From contig NZ_JAHKKG010000001.1 of assembly GCF_018829635.1 (NCBI RefSeq), positions 434,001 through 498,000 of the forward strand: DNA of 64,000 nt, in the 5' to 3' direction. The notes under the pieces were generated by a model that did no database searches, was not told the DNA's origin, and was given only the letters and a program-made list of their open reading frames with translations. Of this stretch, positions 1-13,038 are shown piece after piece; within the stretch, counting starts at the first letter, position 1, and each line of letters opens with the position of its first letter. This stretch comes from Paractinoplanes bogorensis (GTDB taxonomy: Bacteria > Actinomycetota > Actinomycetes > Mycobacteriales > Micromonosporaceae). Both the position numbers and the translations under genes were made by a program.

Positions 1-14
1 CGAGTGGCCGGCGG

Positions 15-4556
<4,542 letters not shown>

Positions 4557-4733
4557 GAATCCATGCTCCCTCGGGGGTACGACAAAAACCGAAGCCTCGC
4601 TAATGGGTCATCCGGGCATGAGTAGGACGTCCGGGCAGCGGAATGTCTCAACCTCCCGGACCATGGTGCAATCCGGTGGCGGAGGGATATACATGGGCGC
4701 CACTGGAGTAGCCGGCCTGATGTAGGAGACCCG

Positions 4734-5570
4734 ATGCGAAACCTGCGGCGATTCGCCGCCGGCGCGGCGGCGCTGGCGACGGCCCTGCTCGGAGCGGCCC
4801 CGGCCCACGCGGCCGTGGGCAGCGGATACGTACGCCTGGCCCACCTCTCGCCCGACACCCCGGCCGTCGACGTCTATCTCAAGGCCGATTCCGGCGCGGT
4901 CGAGCCGCAGACCTTCCGGGCCGTGGCCTACGGCGACATGTCCCGCTATCTGCGCCTTCCGACCGGCACCTATCAGGTCGCGATGCGCAAGGCCGGCGCC
5001 CCGGCGAGCGAGAAGCCGGTGATCACCACCGAGGTCGGCGTCGAGAACAACGGCGCCTACACGGTGGCCGGCGTCGGCCGTTTCGCCGATCTCGGCCTGC
5101 GCGTGCTCAAGGACGACCTGCGCCTGCCCGACGCCGGCCGGTCGAAGGTGCGCATCATCCAGGCCTCGGTCAAGGCGCCCGTGCTCGACGTCGCGGGCAA
5201 GAACGGCACCACGATCGCGGACGGCGTCGAGTTCGCCACCACGACCGCCTACCGCGAGGTCAAGCCGGGCAAGTGGAGCGTGCAGGTCGAGCCGACCGGC
5301 GGCGGCCGGGCCAGCGAGCTGCCGTGCACCCTCGGCGCGGGCAGCGTCTATTCGCTGGTCGTCCTCGACGACGACGCGGGCGGGCTGAAACCCGAGTTGC
5401 ACGTCGACGCCGAGCGCCAGGGCACGGTGCCGCTCGGCAGCGTGGCCACCGGCGTGGGTGGCACCGAGCCGGCTTCGCGGCTGCCCGGGGCCCTGCTCGC
5501 CGCCGCCGTGGCCGCTCTGGTGATCGGCGGCCTGGTGGTCGTCCTCCGGCGCCGGCTGCGCACGGCCTGA
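4734..5570 (+). CDS. DUF4397 domain surface protein
   Basis: Predicted exported, membrane-anchored protein of 278 residues. A Sec signal peptide (about 1-26, ending AHA) is followed by a DUF4397 domain (about 30-225) containing the recognisable start YVRLAHLSPDTPAVDVY. The C-terminus has a hydrophobic helix (about 250-270) and a basic tail RRRLRTA. A GGAG ribosome site sits just before the ATG. The next gene, 16 bp downstream, is a sortase, a common pairing in actinobacteria. The tail reads SRLPGALLAAAV..., so it has a sorting-signal shape but no LPxTG threonine. It may be an altered sortase substrate or only a membrane anchor. The function of DUF4397 is not known to me. Confidence 0.85.
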   Translation: MRNLRRFAAGAAALATALLGAAPAHAAVGSGYVRLAHLSPDTPAVDVYLKADSGAVEPQTFRAVAYGDMSRYLRLPTGTYQVAMRKAGAPASEKPVITTEVGVENNGAYTVAGVGRFADLGLRVLKDDLRLPDAGRSKVRIIQASVKAPVLDVAGKNGTTIADGVEFATTTAYREVKPGKWSVQVEPTGGGRASELPCTLGAGSVYSLVVLDDDAGGLKPELHVDAERQGTVPLGSVATGVGGTEPASRLPGALLAAAVAALVIGGLVVVLRRRLRTA

Positions 5571-5586
5571 GGTCGGGGAGGCTCCG

Positions 5587-6675
5587 GTGGCAGGCGACGA
5601 CACCGACACTCCGCTGATCGTCCGCATCCCGGCCGACCGCGCCGAGACGCCGGACGTCCCCGGCGAGGTCGAGGTCAACTGGGTCGCCCGGGGCCGCGCC
5701 AAGATCGTCAAGCCGGGCACGATCCGGGCGCGGGCCCTCGTGCCCGGCGCGCTGTCGATCCCCCGGCCCAAGCCCAGCCGTCGCCTGCGCCTGGGCCAGG
5801 CCGACACGCCCTTCCCGAGGCGGGTGTTCCCGACCGTGGAGCAGCCGGCCGAGACAGAAAAGGCCGAGACAGAAAAGGCCGAGACAAAAAAGGCCGAGAC
5901 ACAAAAGGCCGAGAAACCGGAACCAGCCACGACTGACGCGCCACCGATCCGAGCGGCAACCCCCACAAGCACTCCTGCCGGCGTACGGGAAAATCGTGCC
6001 GCGCCTGCGCCTCGGAGCTCTCACCCCGTACGGAAAAAGGGGTTGATCCTGCCCATCGCGGCGGCCGGCCTGGCCGCCGGTATCGCCGCCACCGGATATC
6101 TCGCCGTCACCGACCGCACGCCCTCCGACATGGGCCGATGGGCCGGAACCGCCACCAGCGCAGCGACCAGCGAGGCCCCGGCGGCCGCGGTCGAACGGCC
6201 CGCGGGCGACCCCTTCGGCAGCGTCGCCGCCCTCCCCACCGGCGCTCCGACCCGGCTCCGGATCGGTGCGATCAAACTGGACACCCCGCTCGAGAGCCTG
6301 ACGATCGGCCCGGACGGCGCCCTCCGGCCACCGGCCCAATTCGCCGACGCGGGCTGGTACGCCGACGGCACCGCACCCGGCGACACCGGCCCCGCCGTCA
6401 TCGCCGGCCACGTCGACTCCCGATCCGGCCCGGCCGTCTTCTACCGCCTGCGTGAACTGGCCACCGGTGACCGCATCGACGTCGTCCGCGGCGGCGCCAC
6501 CGTCCCGTTCACCGTCACAGCCATCCGCTGGTATCCGAAGTCCGAATTCCCGACCGAGGAGGTGTACGGCCCGACCCCGGACCGGCAGCTCCGCCTGATC
6601 ACCTGCGGCGGCGTCTTCGATCGATCGCTGCGCTCCTATCGCGACAACCTCGTGGTCTACGCGGTGGCCGGGTGA
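5587..6675 (+). CDS. class F-like sortase
   Basis: Cysteine transpeptidase of the sortase superfamily, 362 residues, anchored by an N-terminal membrane helix (about 153-173). The catalytic triad is visible as His275 (AGHVDS), Cys340 (LITCGG) and probably Arg352 (SYRDN). The LITCGG...YRDNLVVYA ending is typical of class F enzymes of actinobacteria. The roughly 150-residue cytosolic N-terminus is unusual: it carries a lysine/glutamate repeat (about 89-109, AETEK/AETKK/AETQK units) and is A-rich in DNA. The GTG start has GGGGAGG just upstream and lies 16 bp after the DUF4397 gene, so the two probably form an operon. The likely substrate is the neighbour, but no canonical LPxTG is seen in the window. 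Confidence 0.9.
   Translation: MAGDDTDTPLIVRIPADRAETPDVPGEVEVNWVARGRAKIVKPGTIRARALVPGALSIPRPKPSRRLRLGQADTPFPRRVFPTVEQPAETEKAETEKAETKKAETQKAEKPEPATTDAPPIRAATPTSTPAGVRENRAAPAPRSSHPVRKKGLILPIAAAGLAAGIAATGYLAVTDRTPSDMGRWAGTATSAATSEAPAAAVERPAGDPFGSVAALPTGAPTRLRIGAIKLDTPLESLTIGPDGALRPPAQFADAGWYADGTAPGDTGPAVIAGHVDSRSGPAVFYRLRELATGDRIDVVRGGATVPFTVTAIRWYPKSEFPTEEVYGPTPDRQLRLITCGGVFDRSLRSYRDNLVVYAVAG
5848..5907 (+). repeat. 15-bp coding tandem repeat in sortase
   Basis: Four consecutive 15-bp units (gccgagacagaaaag and close variants) encode AETEK/AETKK/AETQK in the cytosolic part of the sortase. The run is much richer in A than its surroundings, which suggests expansion by slippage. Confidence 0.85.
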
Positions 6676-6738
6676 TCGTCGTTCCGCTGGGAGAAGGGTC
6701 GAATTAGGGTGGTAGTCGAGTCGACTTCTGGGGGCGGG

Positions 6739-8397
6739 ATGGCGGTCGCACGCATGCTCGTCGCCGGTCGGTATCGTCTCGGCGAGCCGGTCGGGTCCGG
6801 TGGCATGGGCCGGGTCTGGCTCGCGCGCGACGAGATGCTGGACCGTGACGTCGCGGTCAAGGAGTTCGTCCCGCCCGAGTGGATGACCGACGACGAACGC
6901 GCCCGGCTGCGGGATCGCACGCTGCGCGAGGCCCGCAGCGCCGCGCGGCTCAACCATCCGCACGTGGTGCGCATCTATGACGTCGTGCACGCCGACGGTC
7001 TGCCGTGGATAGTCATGGAATACGTGCCGTCGCGCTCGTTGCACCAGGTCATCCATGAGGACGGCCCGTTCTCGCCGGCCACCGCCGCCCGCATCGGGGT
7101 GGCCCTGCTCGACGCCTTGCGCGCCGCCCACGCCGCCGGCGTTCTGCACCGCGACGTGAAGCCGCACAACGTGCTCATCGGCACCGATGGCCGTGTCGTC
7201 CTGACCGATTTCGGTCTGGCCACCTTTGTGGACGACGGTGCGGTCACGGGTCCCGGTCTGGTCGTCGGCTCGCCGCAATACGTGTCACCCGAGCGGGCCC
7301 GGGACGGCACGTCGAGCCCCGAGTCCGACCTGTGGTCGCTGGGTGCCACGCTCTACGCCGCCGTCGAGGGCCGTTCGCCCTACGCGCGCGAGAACGCGAT
7401 GGCGACCCTGATGGCGCTGGCCACCGAGGAGCCCGATGCGCCCTCGCGGGCCGGCATGCTCGGTCCCGTGCTCACCGGTCTGCTGCGCCGCCAGCCGCGC
7501 GACCGGCTCACCGCGGCCGAGGTCGAGCGCCGCCTGCGCATGATCGTCCTGGCCACTCCAGCGCCGCCCAAGGTGCCGTCGCCAAGACGCGTACGAGCCG
7601 TCATCGGGTCCGATATTGATCACTCAGCCGAGGTGCGGGCGATGGCCGCCGAACCGCCGCCGCCCGAAGACCCGCCGCCGCCCGAACCGCAGTCCCGCTC
7701 GGCCCTGGTCGCGGCCGGTCTGGCCCTGGTGGCGGTACTCGGCGTGGGCGGCATTCTGGGCGGATACCTGGTCCGCGACACGCCGGACGAGTCGGTCGCC
7801 GCGCCGCTGCCGGCCAGTGCCACCGTTCCGCCGTCCCCGGCCGCGCCGGCCGGCTTCTCCGCCGTGGCCTGCACCCGCACCGAGCCGGCCGGCCTGCCGA
7901 AGCTCCCGCTGCGCAACGCCTCGCGCGAGTCGCGGGACTGGGGCGCGGTGATCCCCGCCGGCTGGTCCTACTTCACGAACAACGCCGGCTTCGGGCTGGC
8001 GGTGCCGGACGGCTGGACCTGGCAGCGGATCAACAACACCTACTGCTTCCGCGACCCGGTCGGCGACACGGTGATGAGCCTCGACACCGGTCGCAACCCG
8101 GCCGGCGATCCGGTCCAGGCCTGCCGCGCCGAGGCGGCCCGGCTCGTGAAGGCGGGTGTGCTGCCCGGCTACAAAGAGATCCTCCTGGAGCGGAGGCCGC
8201 TGCTGAACAAGACCGCGGACTGGGAATACCAGTACGTCCGGAAGGGCGTGCCCATGCACGCCCAGACCCGCTGGCTCGTCAAGGCGGGCCGGGGTTTCGC
8301 GATCACCTGGGCCACCCGCGAGTTCGACTGGACGGGCGACCTGGGAAAGATCAACATGGTCCTGGCCACCTTTAATGCACAGCCGACGACAGGCTGA
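6739..8397 (+). CDS. PknB-type Ser/Thr protein kinase
   Basis: Membrane-spanning Hanks-type kinase, 552 residues from the ATG at 6739. The glycine loop (GSGGMG, about 19-24), Lys41, HRDVKPHN (137-144) and DFG (157-159) are all intact, so it should be active. A proline-rich linker leads to one transmembrane helix (about 310-335) and an external C-terminal domain of about 200 residues that I do not recognise; no PASTA repeats are seen. A GTG at 6709 would add ten residues, but a candidate -10 (TAGGGT, 6705-6710) overlaps it and GGGGGCGGG precedes the ATG, so I prefer the ATG. It lies 63 bp after the sortase in the same direction and may belong to that envelope module. Confidence 0.9.
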   Translation: MAVARMLVAGRYRLGEPVGSGGMGRVWLARDEMLDRDVAVKEFVPPEWMTDDERARLRDRTLREARSAARLNHPHVVRIYDVVHADGLPWIVMEYVPSRSLHQVIHEDGPFSPATAARIGVALLDALRAAHAAGVLHRDVKPHNVLIGTDGRVVLTDFGLATFVDDGAVTGPGLVVGSPQYVSPERARDGTSSPESDLWSLGATLYAAVEGRSPYARENAMATLMALATEEPDAPSRAGMLGPVLTGLLRRQPRDRLTAAEVERRLRMIVLATPAPPKVPSPRRVRAVIGSDIDHSAEVRAMAAEPPPPEDPPPPEPQSRSALVAAGLALVAVLGVGGILGGYLVRDTPDESVAAPLPASATVPPSPAAPAGFSAVACTRTEPAGLPKLPLRNASRESRDWGAVIPAGWSYFTNNAGFGLAVPDGWTWQRINNTYCFRDPVGDTVMSLDTGRNPAGDPVQACRAEAARLVKAGVLPGYKEILLERRPLLNKTADWEYQYVRKGVPMHAQTRWLVKAGRGFAITWATREFDWTGDLGKINMVLATFNAQPTTG

Positions 8398-8495
8398 CTC
8401 TCAGGTTTTCTTCAGCCTGGGTTGTTAGCGTTTCGGGTCATGAGCGGCAGTAGACAGCCGGGCTCGGCCCGGCTCCCCGTTGGAACACCTCGGCC

Positions 8496-9788
8496 GTGTT
8501 GATCGTCACCGGCCTTCTCCTGGTTCTTGTCGTGACTGCCGTCACCGGCTATTTCGTGGCGCAGGAATTCGGCTATGTCGCGGCCGATCGCGGCCGTCTG
8601 CGCAGCGAGGCCGAGCAGGGCGACCAGGCTGCCGCCCGCGCCCTCAAGGTCACCGAGCGGCTCTCGTTCGTGCTGTCCGGGGCGCAACTCGGCATCACCG
8701 TCACCGCGCTGCTCGTCGGTTACGTCGCCGAGCCGTTCATCGGCGAGGGCCTGTCCGCGCTGCTCGACGGCGCCGGCGTCCCCACCGCGGTGAGCATGCC
8801 CGTCTCGGTCGCGGCCGCCCTGCTGCTGGCCACCGTCGTCCAGATGGTGCTGGGCGAGCTGGCGCCGAAAAACCTCGCCATCGCGCGCGCCGAAACCCTG
8901 GCCAAGGCGCTCAGCCGGTCCACGCTGATGTATCTGACCGTTTTCGGGCCGATCATCCGCCTGTTCGACCGCACCGCCGCCGGCCTGCTGCGCCGCATCG
9001 GCATCGAGCCGATCGAGGAACTGCCCGAGGGCGCGACCGAGGAGGATCTCGAGCAGATCATCCGCGAGTCCCGGGCCAACGGCGGTCTCGACGCCGAGCT
9101 CTCCACGCTGCTCGACCGCGGCCTCGACTTCCGCGGGCGCACGGCCGCCGAGGCGATGATCCCGCGCGTCGACGTGCACACTCTCCCGGCCACCGCGACC
9201 GCATCCGACGTGGTCGCGCTGCTCGACTCGCATCATTCCCGTTTCCCCGTACGCGGTGACGAGGTCGACGAGATCGTCGGTGTCGTCGGCATCTCGGACG
9301 TCCTGGCGATCGACCCGGCCGACCGCGACACCAAGCCGATCTCGACCGTGATGTCGGCCCCGGTGCTCGTGCCGTCGTCGCTGCGGCTGCCGGCCGTGCT
9401 CGAGCGCCTGCGCTCGGCCCACCGCCAGCTCGCCTGCGTGGTCGACGAGTTCGGCGGCTTCGCCGGCATCATCACGCTCGAAGACATCGCCGAGGAGCTG
9501 GTCGGCCAGATCCGCGACGAGGACGACGAGGCCGAGCCCGCGCCGGTCCGCCAGTCCGACGGGTCGTGGCTCGTCCCGGCCCGCTGGCGCATCGACGAGA
9601 TCACCGATGCCACCGGTGTCGACCTGCCGGTCGGCGATGACTACGAGACGGTGTCCGGCCTGGTGCTGGCGCGGCTCGGGCGGGTGGCCAAGGCGGGCGA
9701 CTCGGTCACCCTCGACGACGGGTCCCTTTCCGTACGGGTGGAAAGCGTCGACCGGCACGTTCCTCTCACGGTTCGGATCTCACGATGA
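8496..9788 (+). CDS. CNNM/HlyC-type membrane protein with CBS pair
   Basis: Member of the hemolysin C/CNNM family of membrane proteins, linked in various bacteria to Mg2+ or Co2+ efflux or homeostasis. The 430 residues show a DUF21/CNNM transmembrane domain (about 1-195, with the family segments LSFVLSGAQLGITVTALLVG and LGELAPKNLAIARAE), a CBS-domain pair (about 210-330) and a C-terminal CorC_HlyC domain (about 345-425). The start is GTG followed by TTG. The stop overlaps the start of the next paralogue in ATGA, so the pair is translationally coupled and probably acts together. 'Hemolysin' is a historical name and says nothing about toxicity here. Confidence 0.9.
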   Translation: MLIVTGLLLVLVVTAVTGYFVAQEFGYVAADRGRLRSEAEQGDQAAARALKVTERLSFVLSGAQLGITVTALLVGYVAEPFIGEGLSALLDGAGVPTAVSMPVSVAAALLLATVVQMVLGELAPKNLAIARAETLAKALSRSTLMYLTVFGPIIRLFDRTAAGLLRRIGIEPIEELPEGATEEDLEQIIRESRANGGLDAELSTLLDRGLDFRGRTAAEAMIPRVDVHTLPATATASDVVALLDSHHSRFPVRGDEVDEIVGVVGISDVLAIDPADRDTKPISTVMSAPVLVPSSLRLPAVLERLRSAHRQLACVVDEFGGFAGIITLEDIAEELVGQIRDEDDEAEPAPVRQSDGSWLVPARWRIDEITDATGVDLPVGDDYETVSGLVLARLGRVAKAGDSVTLDDGSLSVRVESVDRHVPLTVRISR

Positions 9789-10828
9789 ACGCGCTCTGGG
9801 TCACGTTGCTGCTGCTCGGCAACGCCTTCTTCGTCGCCGCCGAGTTCGCCCTGGTGGCGAGCAAGCGGCACCGTCTCGAGCAGGCCGCTTCGACCGGCAG
9901 CCGGGCGGCCAAGGCGGCCCTCGACGGCACCAGGGAACTGTCGGTCATGCTGGCCGGCGCCCAGCTCGGCATCACGCTGTGCTCGCTGGGCCTGGGCGCG
10001 CTGGCCGAACCGTCGCTGGAGCACCTGTTCGGCCCGGCCCTGCACGCGCTCGGCCTGCCCGATGTGGCCAGTCACGTCATCGCCTTCCTGCTCGCCCTGA
10101 TCATCGTCACGTTCCTGCACCTGGTGATCGGCGAGATGATGCCGAAGTCGTGGGCGATCACCCACCCCGAGCGCTCGGCCATCCTGCTGGCGGTGCCCTT
10201 CCGCCTCTACGCGCGGATCGTCGGCCCGGCCCTGCGCGTGCTCAACGCCATGGCCAACGCGGCACTGCGGCCCTTCGGCGTGCATCCGCAGGACCAGTTG
10301 GCGCAGGCCCACGGGCCGGCCGAGATGCGGATCCTGCTCGACCGCTCCCGGGCCGAGGGCCTGATCGAGGCCGAGCAGAGTGAGCTGCTGACCAGCGTGC
10401 TCAGCCTGGCTTCTCTTCCCGTACGCGAGGTCATGCTCCCGACCGACCGACTGGTCTCGGTTCCCGAGCCGGCCGCCGTCGCCGACATCGAGCTCGCGTC
10501 CCTGACCAGTGGCCGTTCCCGGCTGGCCGTCACCGGCACCGACGGTGCGGTGGTGGGCGTCGTGCACGTCCGCGAGGCCGTCCGGGCCACCGCAACCGGC
10601 CGGGACGCGACGGCCGCCGAACTCATGGAGCCGCCGTTCCTGCTCGACGCCGGGGTCAACGTCGTCGAGGCGGTGGCCGCTCTCCGGGCCGGACGCGCCC
10701 AGCTCGCGGTCGTCACGGACGACGCCGGGGCTCAGGTCGGGTTCGTCGCCCTGGAAGACCTCCTCGAGCAGGTTATCGGCCGCTTCGACGACGAGACCGA
10801 CCAACTGCCCGCCCCGGCCAACGCCTGA
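9785..10828 (+). CDS. CNNM/HlyC-type membrane protein, short paralogue
   Basis: Second CNNM-family protein, 347 residues, overlapping the upstream paralogue by 4 bp. It has the DUF21 membrane domain (about 1-190, with LAGAQLGITLCSLGLGALAEP and IGEMMPKSWAI) and a CBS pair (about 210-335). It stops just after the second CBS domain at LEDLLEQVIGRFDDE, so it lacks the CorC_HlyC domain that its partner carries. Such long-plus-short tandem pairs recur in actinobacteria and suggest a hetero-oligomer, which is an inference. Transported ion unknown. Confidence 0.9.
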   Translation: MNALWVTLLLLGNAFFVAAEFALVASKRHRLEQAASTGSRAAKAALDGTRELSVMLAGAQLGITLCSLGLGALAEPSLEHLFGPALHALGLPDVASHVIAFLLALIIVTFLHLVIGEMMPKSWAITHPERSAILLAVPFRLYARIVGPALRVLNAMANAALRPFGVHPQDQLAQAHGPAEMRILLDRSRAEGLIEAEQSELLTSVLSLASLPVREVMLPTDRLVSVPEPAAVADIELASLTSGRSRLAVTGTDGAVVGVVHVREAVRATATGRDATAAELMEPPFLLDAGVNVVEAVAALRAGRAQLAVVTDDAGAQVGFVALEDLLEQVIGRFDDETDQLPAPANA

Positions 10829-10945
10829 ATCAACCACCCCTTCAACGGCCCGGCGCAGGACGCGCCGAGCCAGTCCGGCGCACCCGCGTCGGGCGCCCGC
10901 AAAGTTCCCGCCACCCCAAATGTCAGTTCAAGGAGGAATGACCCG

Positions 10946-12127
10946 GTGGTTTTCAAGAAGATGATGCGCGCCTTCGGCGTCGGCGGCCCGACCGTCGACA
11001 CCGTGCTGGCCAACCCGAACGTGCGACCCGGACAGCCCCTGGAGGGCCAGGTCCGGATCGCCGGCGGCGACCACGACGTCACCATCGAGGGAATCGTGCT
11101 GGGCCTGGTCTCCCGGGTCGATTCCGAGCACGGCGAGAACCTGGTCGAGTTCTACCGGCTGCCGGTGTCCGGGACCTTCCAGCTGCGCAAGGGCGAGAAC
11201 CGCGACATTCCGTTCCAGTTCCCGATCCCGTGGGAGACGCCGGTCACCGACGTCTACGGCCAGCGGCTGCACGGCATGACGATGGGCCTGCGGACCGAAC
11301 TGTCGGTGGCCAAGGCGGTCGACAAGGGCGACCTCGACCACGTGTCGGTGCACCCGCTGCCGGCCCAGGAGCGGATTCTGGACGCGTTCGCGCGGCTGGG
11401 CTTCCGCTTCAAGAAGGCGGATCTCGAGCGGGGTGCGATCTACGGCGTCAACATGACGCTGCCGTTCTACCAGGAGATCGAGTTCTACCCGCCGCCGCAG
11501 TTCGCGGGGGCCATCAACGAGGTCGAGCTGACCTTCATCGCCGACCCGCAGGGTGTCGAGGTGGTGCTGGAGTTCGACAAGCGGGGCGGTTTCCTGCAGC
11601 CCGGTCACGACTCGTACGGCCGTTTCCGCGTCAACCACGCCGATGTCGACACGACCGACTGGGCCGCGGTTGTCGACGGCTGGGTGTCCGAGGCGGCCGG
11701 CCGTTACCAGGGCATGCGCGCGGCGGGCGGCTTCCCCGGCGGTCACGGCGCCCCCGGCTACCCGGCGCCCGGTCACGGCGCCCCCGGTTACCCGGCGCCC
11801 GGTCACGGCGCCCCCGGTTACCCGGCGCCCGGTCACGGCGCCCCCGGTTACCCGGCGCCCGGCTACGGTGCTCCGGGTTACGGCGCGCCGGCGCCGGGCT
11901 ATGGCGCGGCCGCGTACGGCGCCCCGGGCTATGGCCAGCCCGGTTATGGCCACCAGGGTCACCACGGCCACTACCGGGGCCACGGTCATGGCCGGGGCGG
12001 CGGCATGGGCATGGGCGGCGTGGCGATGGGCGTCGCCGGTGGTGTGGTCGGCGGCATGATCCTCGGCGAGGCCATGGACGGCATGTTCGAGGGCGACGAC
12101 GAGGACGGCGGCGGCGACGAGGAGTGA
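10946..12127 (+). CDS. spo0M: Spo0M-family protein with repeat tail
   Basis: Arrestin-like Spo0M (sporulation-control) family protein, 393 residues. The Spo0M domain fills about 1-255 and begins MVFKKMMRAFGVGGPTVDTVL, closely matching the second copy at 59140. After it come four perfect 10-residue repeats GHGAPGYPAP (266-305), degenerate GAPGYG units, a His/Gly-rich stretch, a glycine-rich hydrophobic segment (GMGMGGVAMGVAGGVVGGMILGE) and an acidic end (EGDDEDGGGDEE). An AGGAGG site lies about 10 bp before the GTG start, and the matching N-terminus of the paralogue supports that start. Bacillus Spo0M affects sporulation entry and envelope/cytoskeleton functions; the role here is unknown. Confidence 0.88.
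   Translation: MVFKKMMRAFGVGGPTVDTVLANPNVRPGQPLEGQVRIAGGDHDVTIEGIVLGLVSRVDSEHGENLVEFYRLPVSGTFQLRKGENRDIPFQFPIPWETPVTDVYGQRLHGMTMGLRTELSVAKAVDKGDLDHVSVHPLPAQERILDAFARLGFRFKKADLERGAIYGVNMTLPFYQEIEFYPPPQFAGAINEVELTFIADPQGVEVVLEFDKRGGFLQPGHDSYGRFRVNHADVDTTDWAAVVDGWVSEAAGRYQGMRAAGGFPGGHGAPGYPAPGHGAPGYPAPGHGAPGYPAPGHGAPGYPAPGYGAPGYGAPAPGYGAAAYGAPGYGQPGYGHQGHHGHYRGHGHGRGGGMGMGGVAMGVAGGVVGGMILGEAMDGMFEGDDEDGGGDEE
11741..11860 (+). repeat. four 30-bp coding repeats in spo0M
   Basis: Four nearly identical 30-bp units encode GHGAPGYPAP. Near identity at third positions points to recent duplication. A fifth, degenerate unit follows. Confidence 0.95.
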
Positions 12128-12135
12128 CTTGCTCC

Positions 12136-12175
12136 GGCCGTGCGTTCCCAATGAATTGGGGCGGAACGCACGGCC
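12136..12175. terminator. hairpin between spo0M and downstream repeats
   Basis: A perfect 13-bp stem (GGCCGTGCGTTCC at 12136-12148, complement at 12163-12175) with a 14-nt loop starts 8 bp after the spo0M stop. There is no clear U-tract, as is usual for actinobacterial terminators. Confidence 0.65.
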
Positions 12176-12230
12176 AGCTCGCGGGCGGCCCAGCCGGTTC
12201 GGCCGGGCCGCCCGCGGCACCCTTCGCCAG

Positions 12231-12350
12231 CCCCGCGCTCGTGCACCGCGCCCCGTGCCCGCACATCGCACCCCGTGCCCGCACATCGCGTGCCGTGCCC
12301 GCACATCGCGTGCCGTGCCCGCACAACGCGCCGCGCGCCCGTGCAACGCG
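12231..12350. repeat. 20-bp intergenic tandem repeat
   Basis: About six head-to-tail units of 20 bp, the clearest being 12251-12330, with consensus ccgtgcccgcacatcgcg plus two variable bases. The units lie between the convergent spo0M and lysE-family genes and no plausible protein reads through them. The gap 12128-12378 holds only this and the hairpin at 12136. Confidence 0.85.
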
Positions 12351-12378
12351 CCGCGCCCGCGTCGGCCCAGCGGCGGTG

Positions 12379-13029
12379 TCAGCCGACGCTGGCGGTGGCC
12401 AGCTTGATGCTGAAGCCCACGAACAGCGCGCCCACACCGGCCGCCGCGCCCGCGGCCAGACGCCGGCGCCGCTGGAACTGACCGGCCAGGAACTTGCCAC
12501 CGAAGATCAGGGCCGACAGGTAGAGCAGGCTGAACAGCTGCACGACGGCCCCGAGCACCAGGAACGACAGGGCCGGATGGGCATAGCCCGGCTCGACGAA
12601 CTGGATGAAGAACGACACGAAGAACAGGATCGCCTTCGGGTTGAGCAGGCTGATCACGACCGACCGGCGGAACGGGCTGCGCAGGTCGGCCGGCTCCTCG
12701 ATCGTCGTGCCTGTCGCCTCGCCCCGGCTGCGCCATTTCCGCACGCCACCCCGGACGATGCCGAACCCGATCCAGAGCAGGTAGGCGGCTCCGGCATATT
12801 TGATGACCAGGAACAACGGCGGATAGGTGCGCAGCAGCGAGGCCGCCCCGGCCGCCGACAGGACCATCAGCACCGTGTCGCCGAGGAAGACCCCGGCCGC
12901 GGCCTGATAGCCGGCCCGCACCCCGCGCCGGGCGCCGACCGAGAGCACGAAGATCGAGTTAGGCCCGGGCAGCAGGATGATCGCCACGGTGCCGATCACA
13001 TAGGTCCAGAAGTCGGTGATCCCCAGCAT
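12379..13029 (-). CDS. LysE/RhtB-family amino-acid exporter
   Basis: Inner-membrane efflux protein of the LysE superfamily, 216 residues with about six hydrophobic segments. The N-terminal signature is IILLPGPNSIFVLSVGARRG, followed by GVFLGDTVLMVLSAAG; LNPKAILFFVSFFIQFV is typical of the RhtB/LeuE branch. The ATG has GGAGG five bases upstream. It starts 9 bp after the stop of the PNPOx-GNAT gene, so both are probably one transcript. The substrate is likely an amino acid or related metabolite, but cannot be read from sequence. Confidence 0.9.
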   Translation of the reverse strand: MLGITDFWTYVIGTVAIILLPGPNSIFVLSVGARRGVRAGYQAAAGVFLGDTVLMVLSAAGAASLLRTYPPLFLVIKYAGAAYLLWIGFGIVRGGVRKWRSRGEATGTTIEEPADLRSPFRRSVVISLLNPKAILFFVSFFIQFVEPGYAHPALSFLVLGAVVQLFSLLYLSALIFGGKFLAGQFQRRRRLAAGAAAGVGALFVGFSIKLATASVG

Positions 13030-13038
13030 CGCGGCCTC

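Noticed and set aside
12231..12350. Possible CRISPR array
   Set aside because: Units are contiguous 20-bp repeats without unique spacers and no cas genes are near. The 53-bp repeat at 21814 fails for the same reason.
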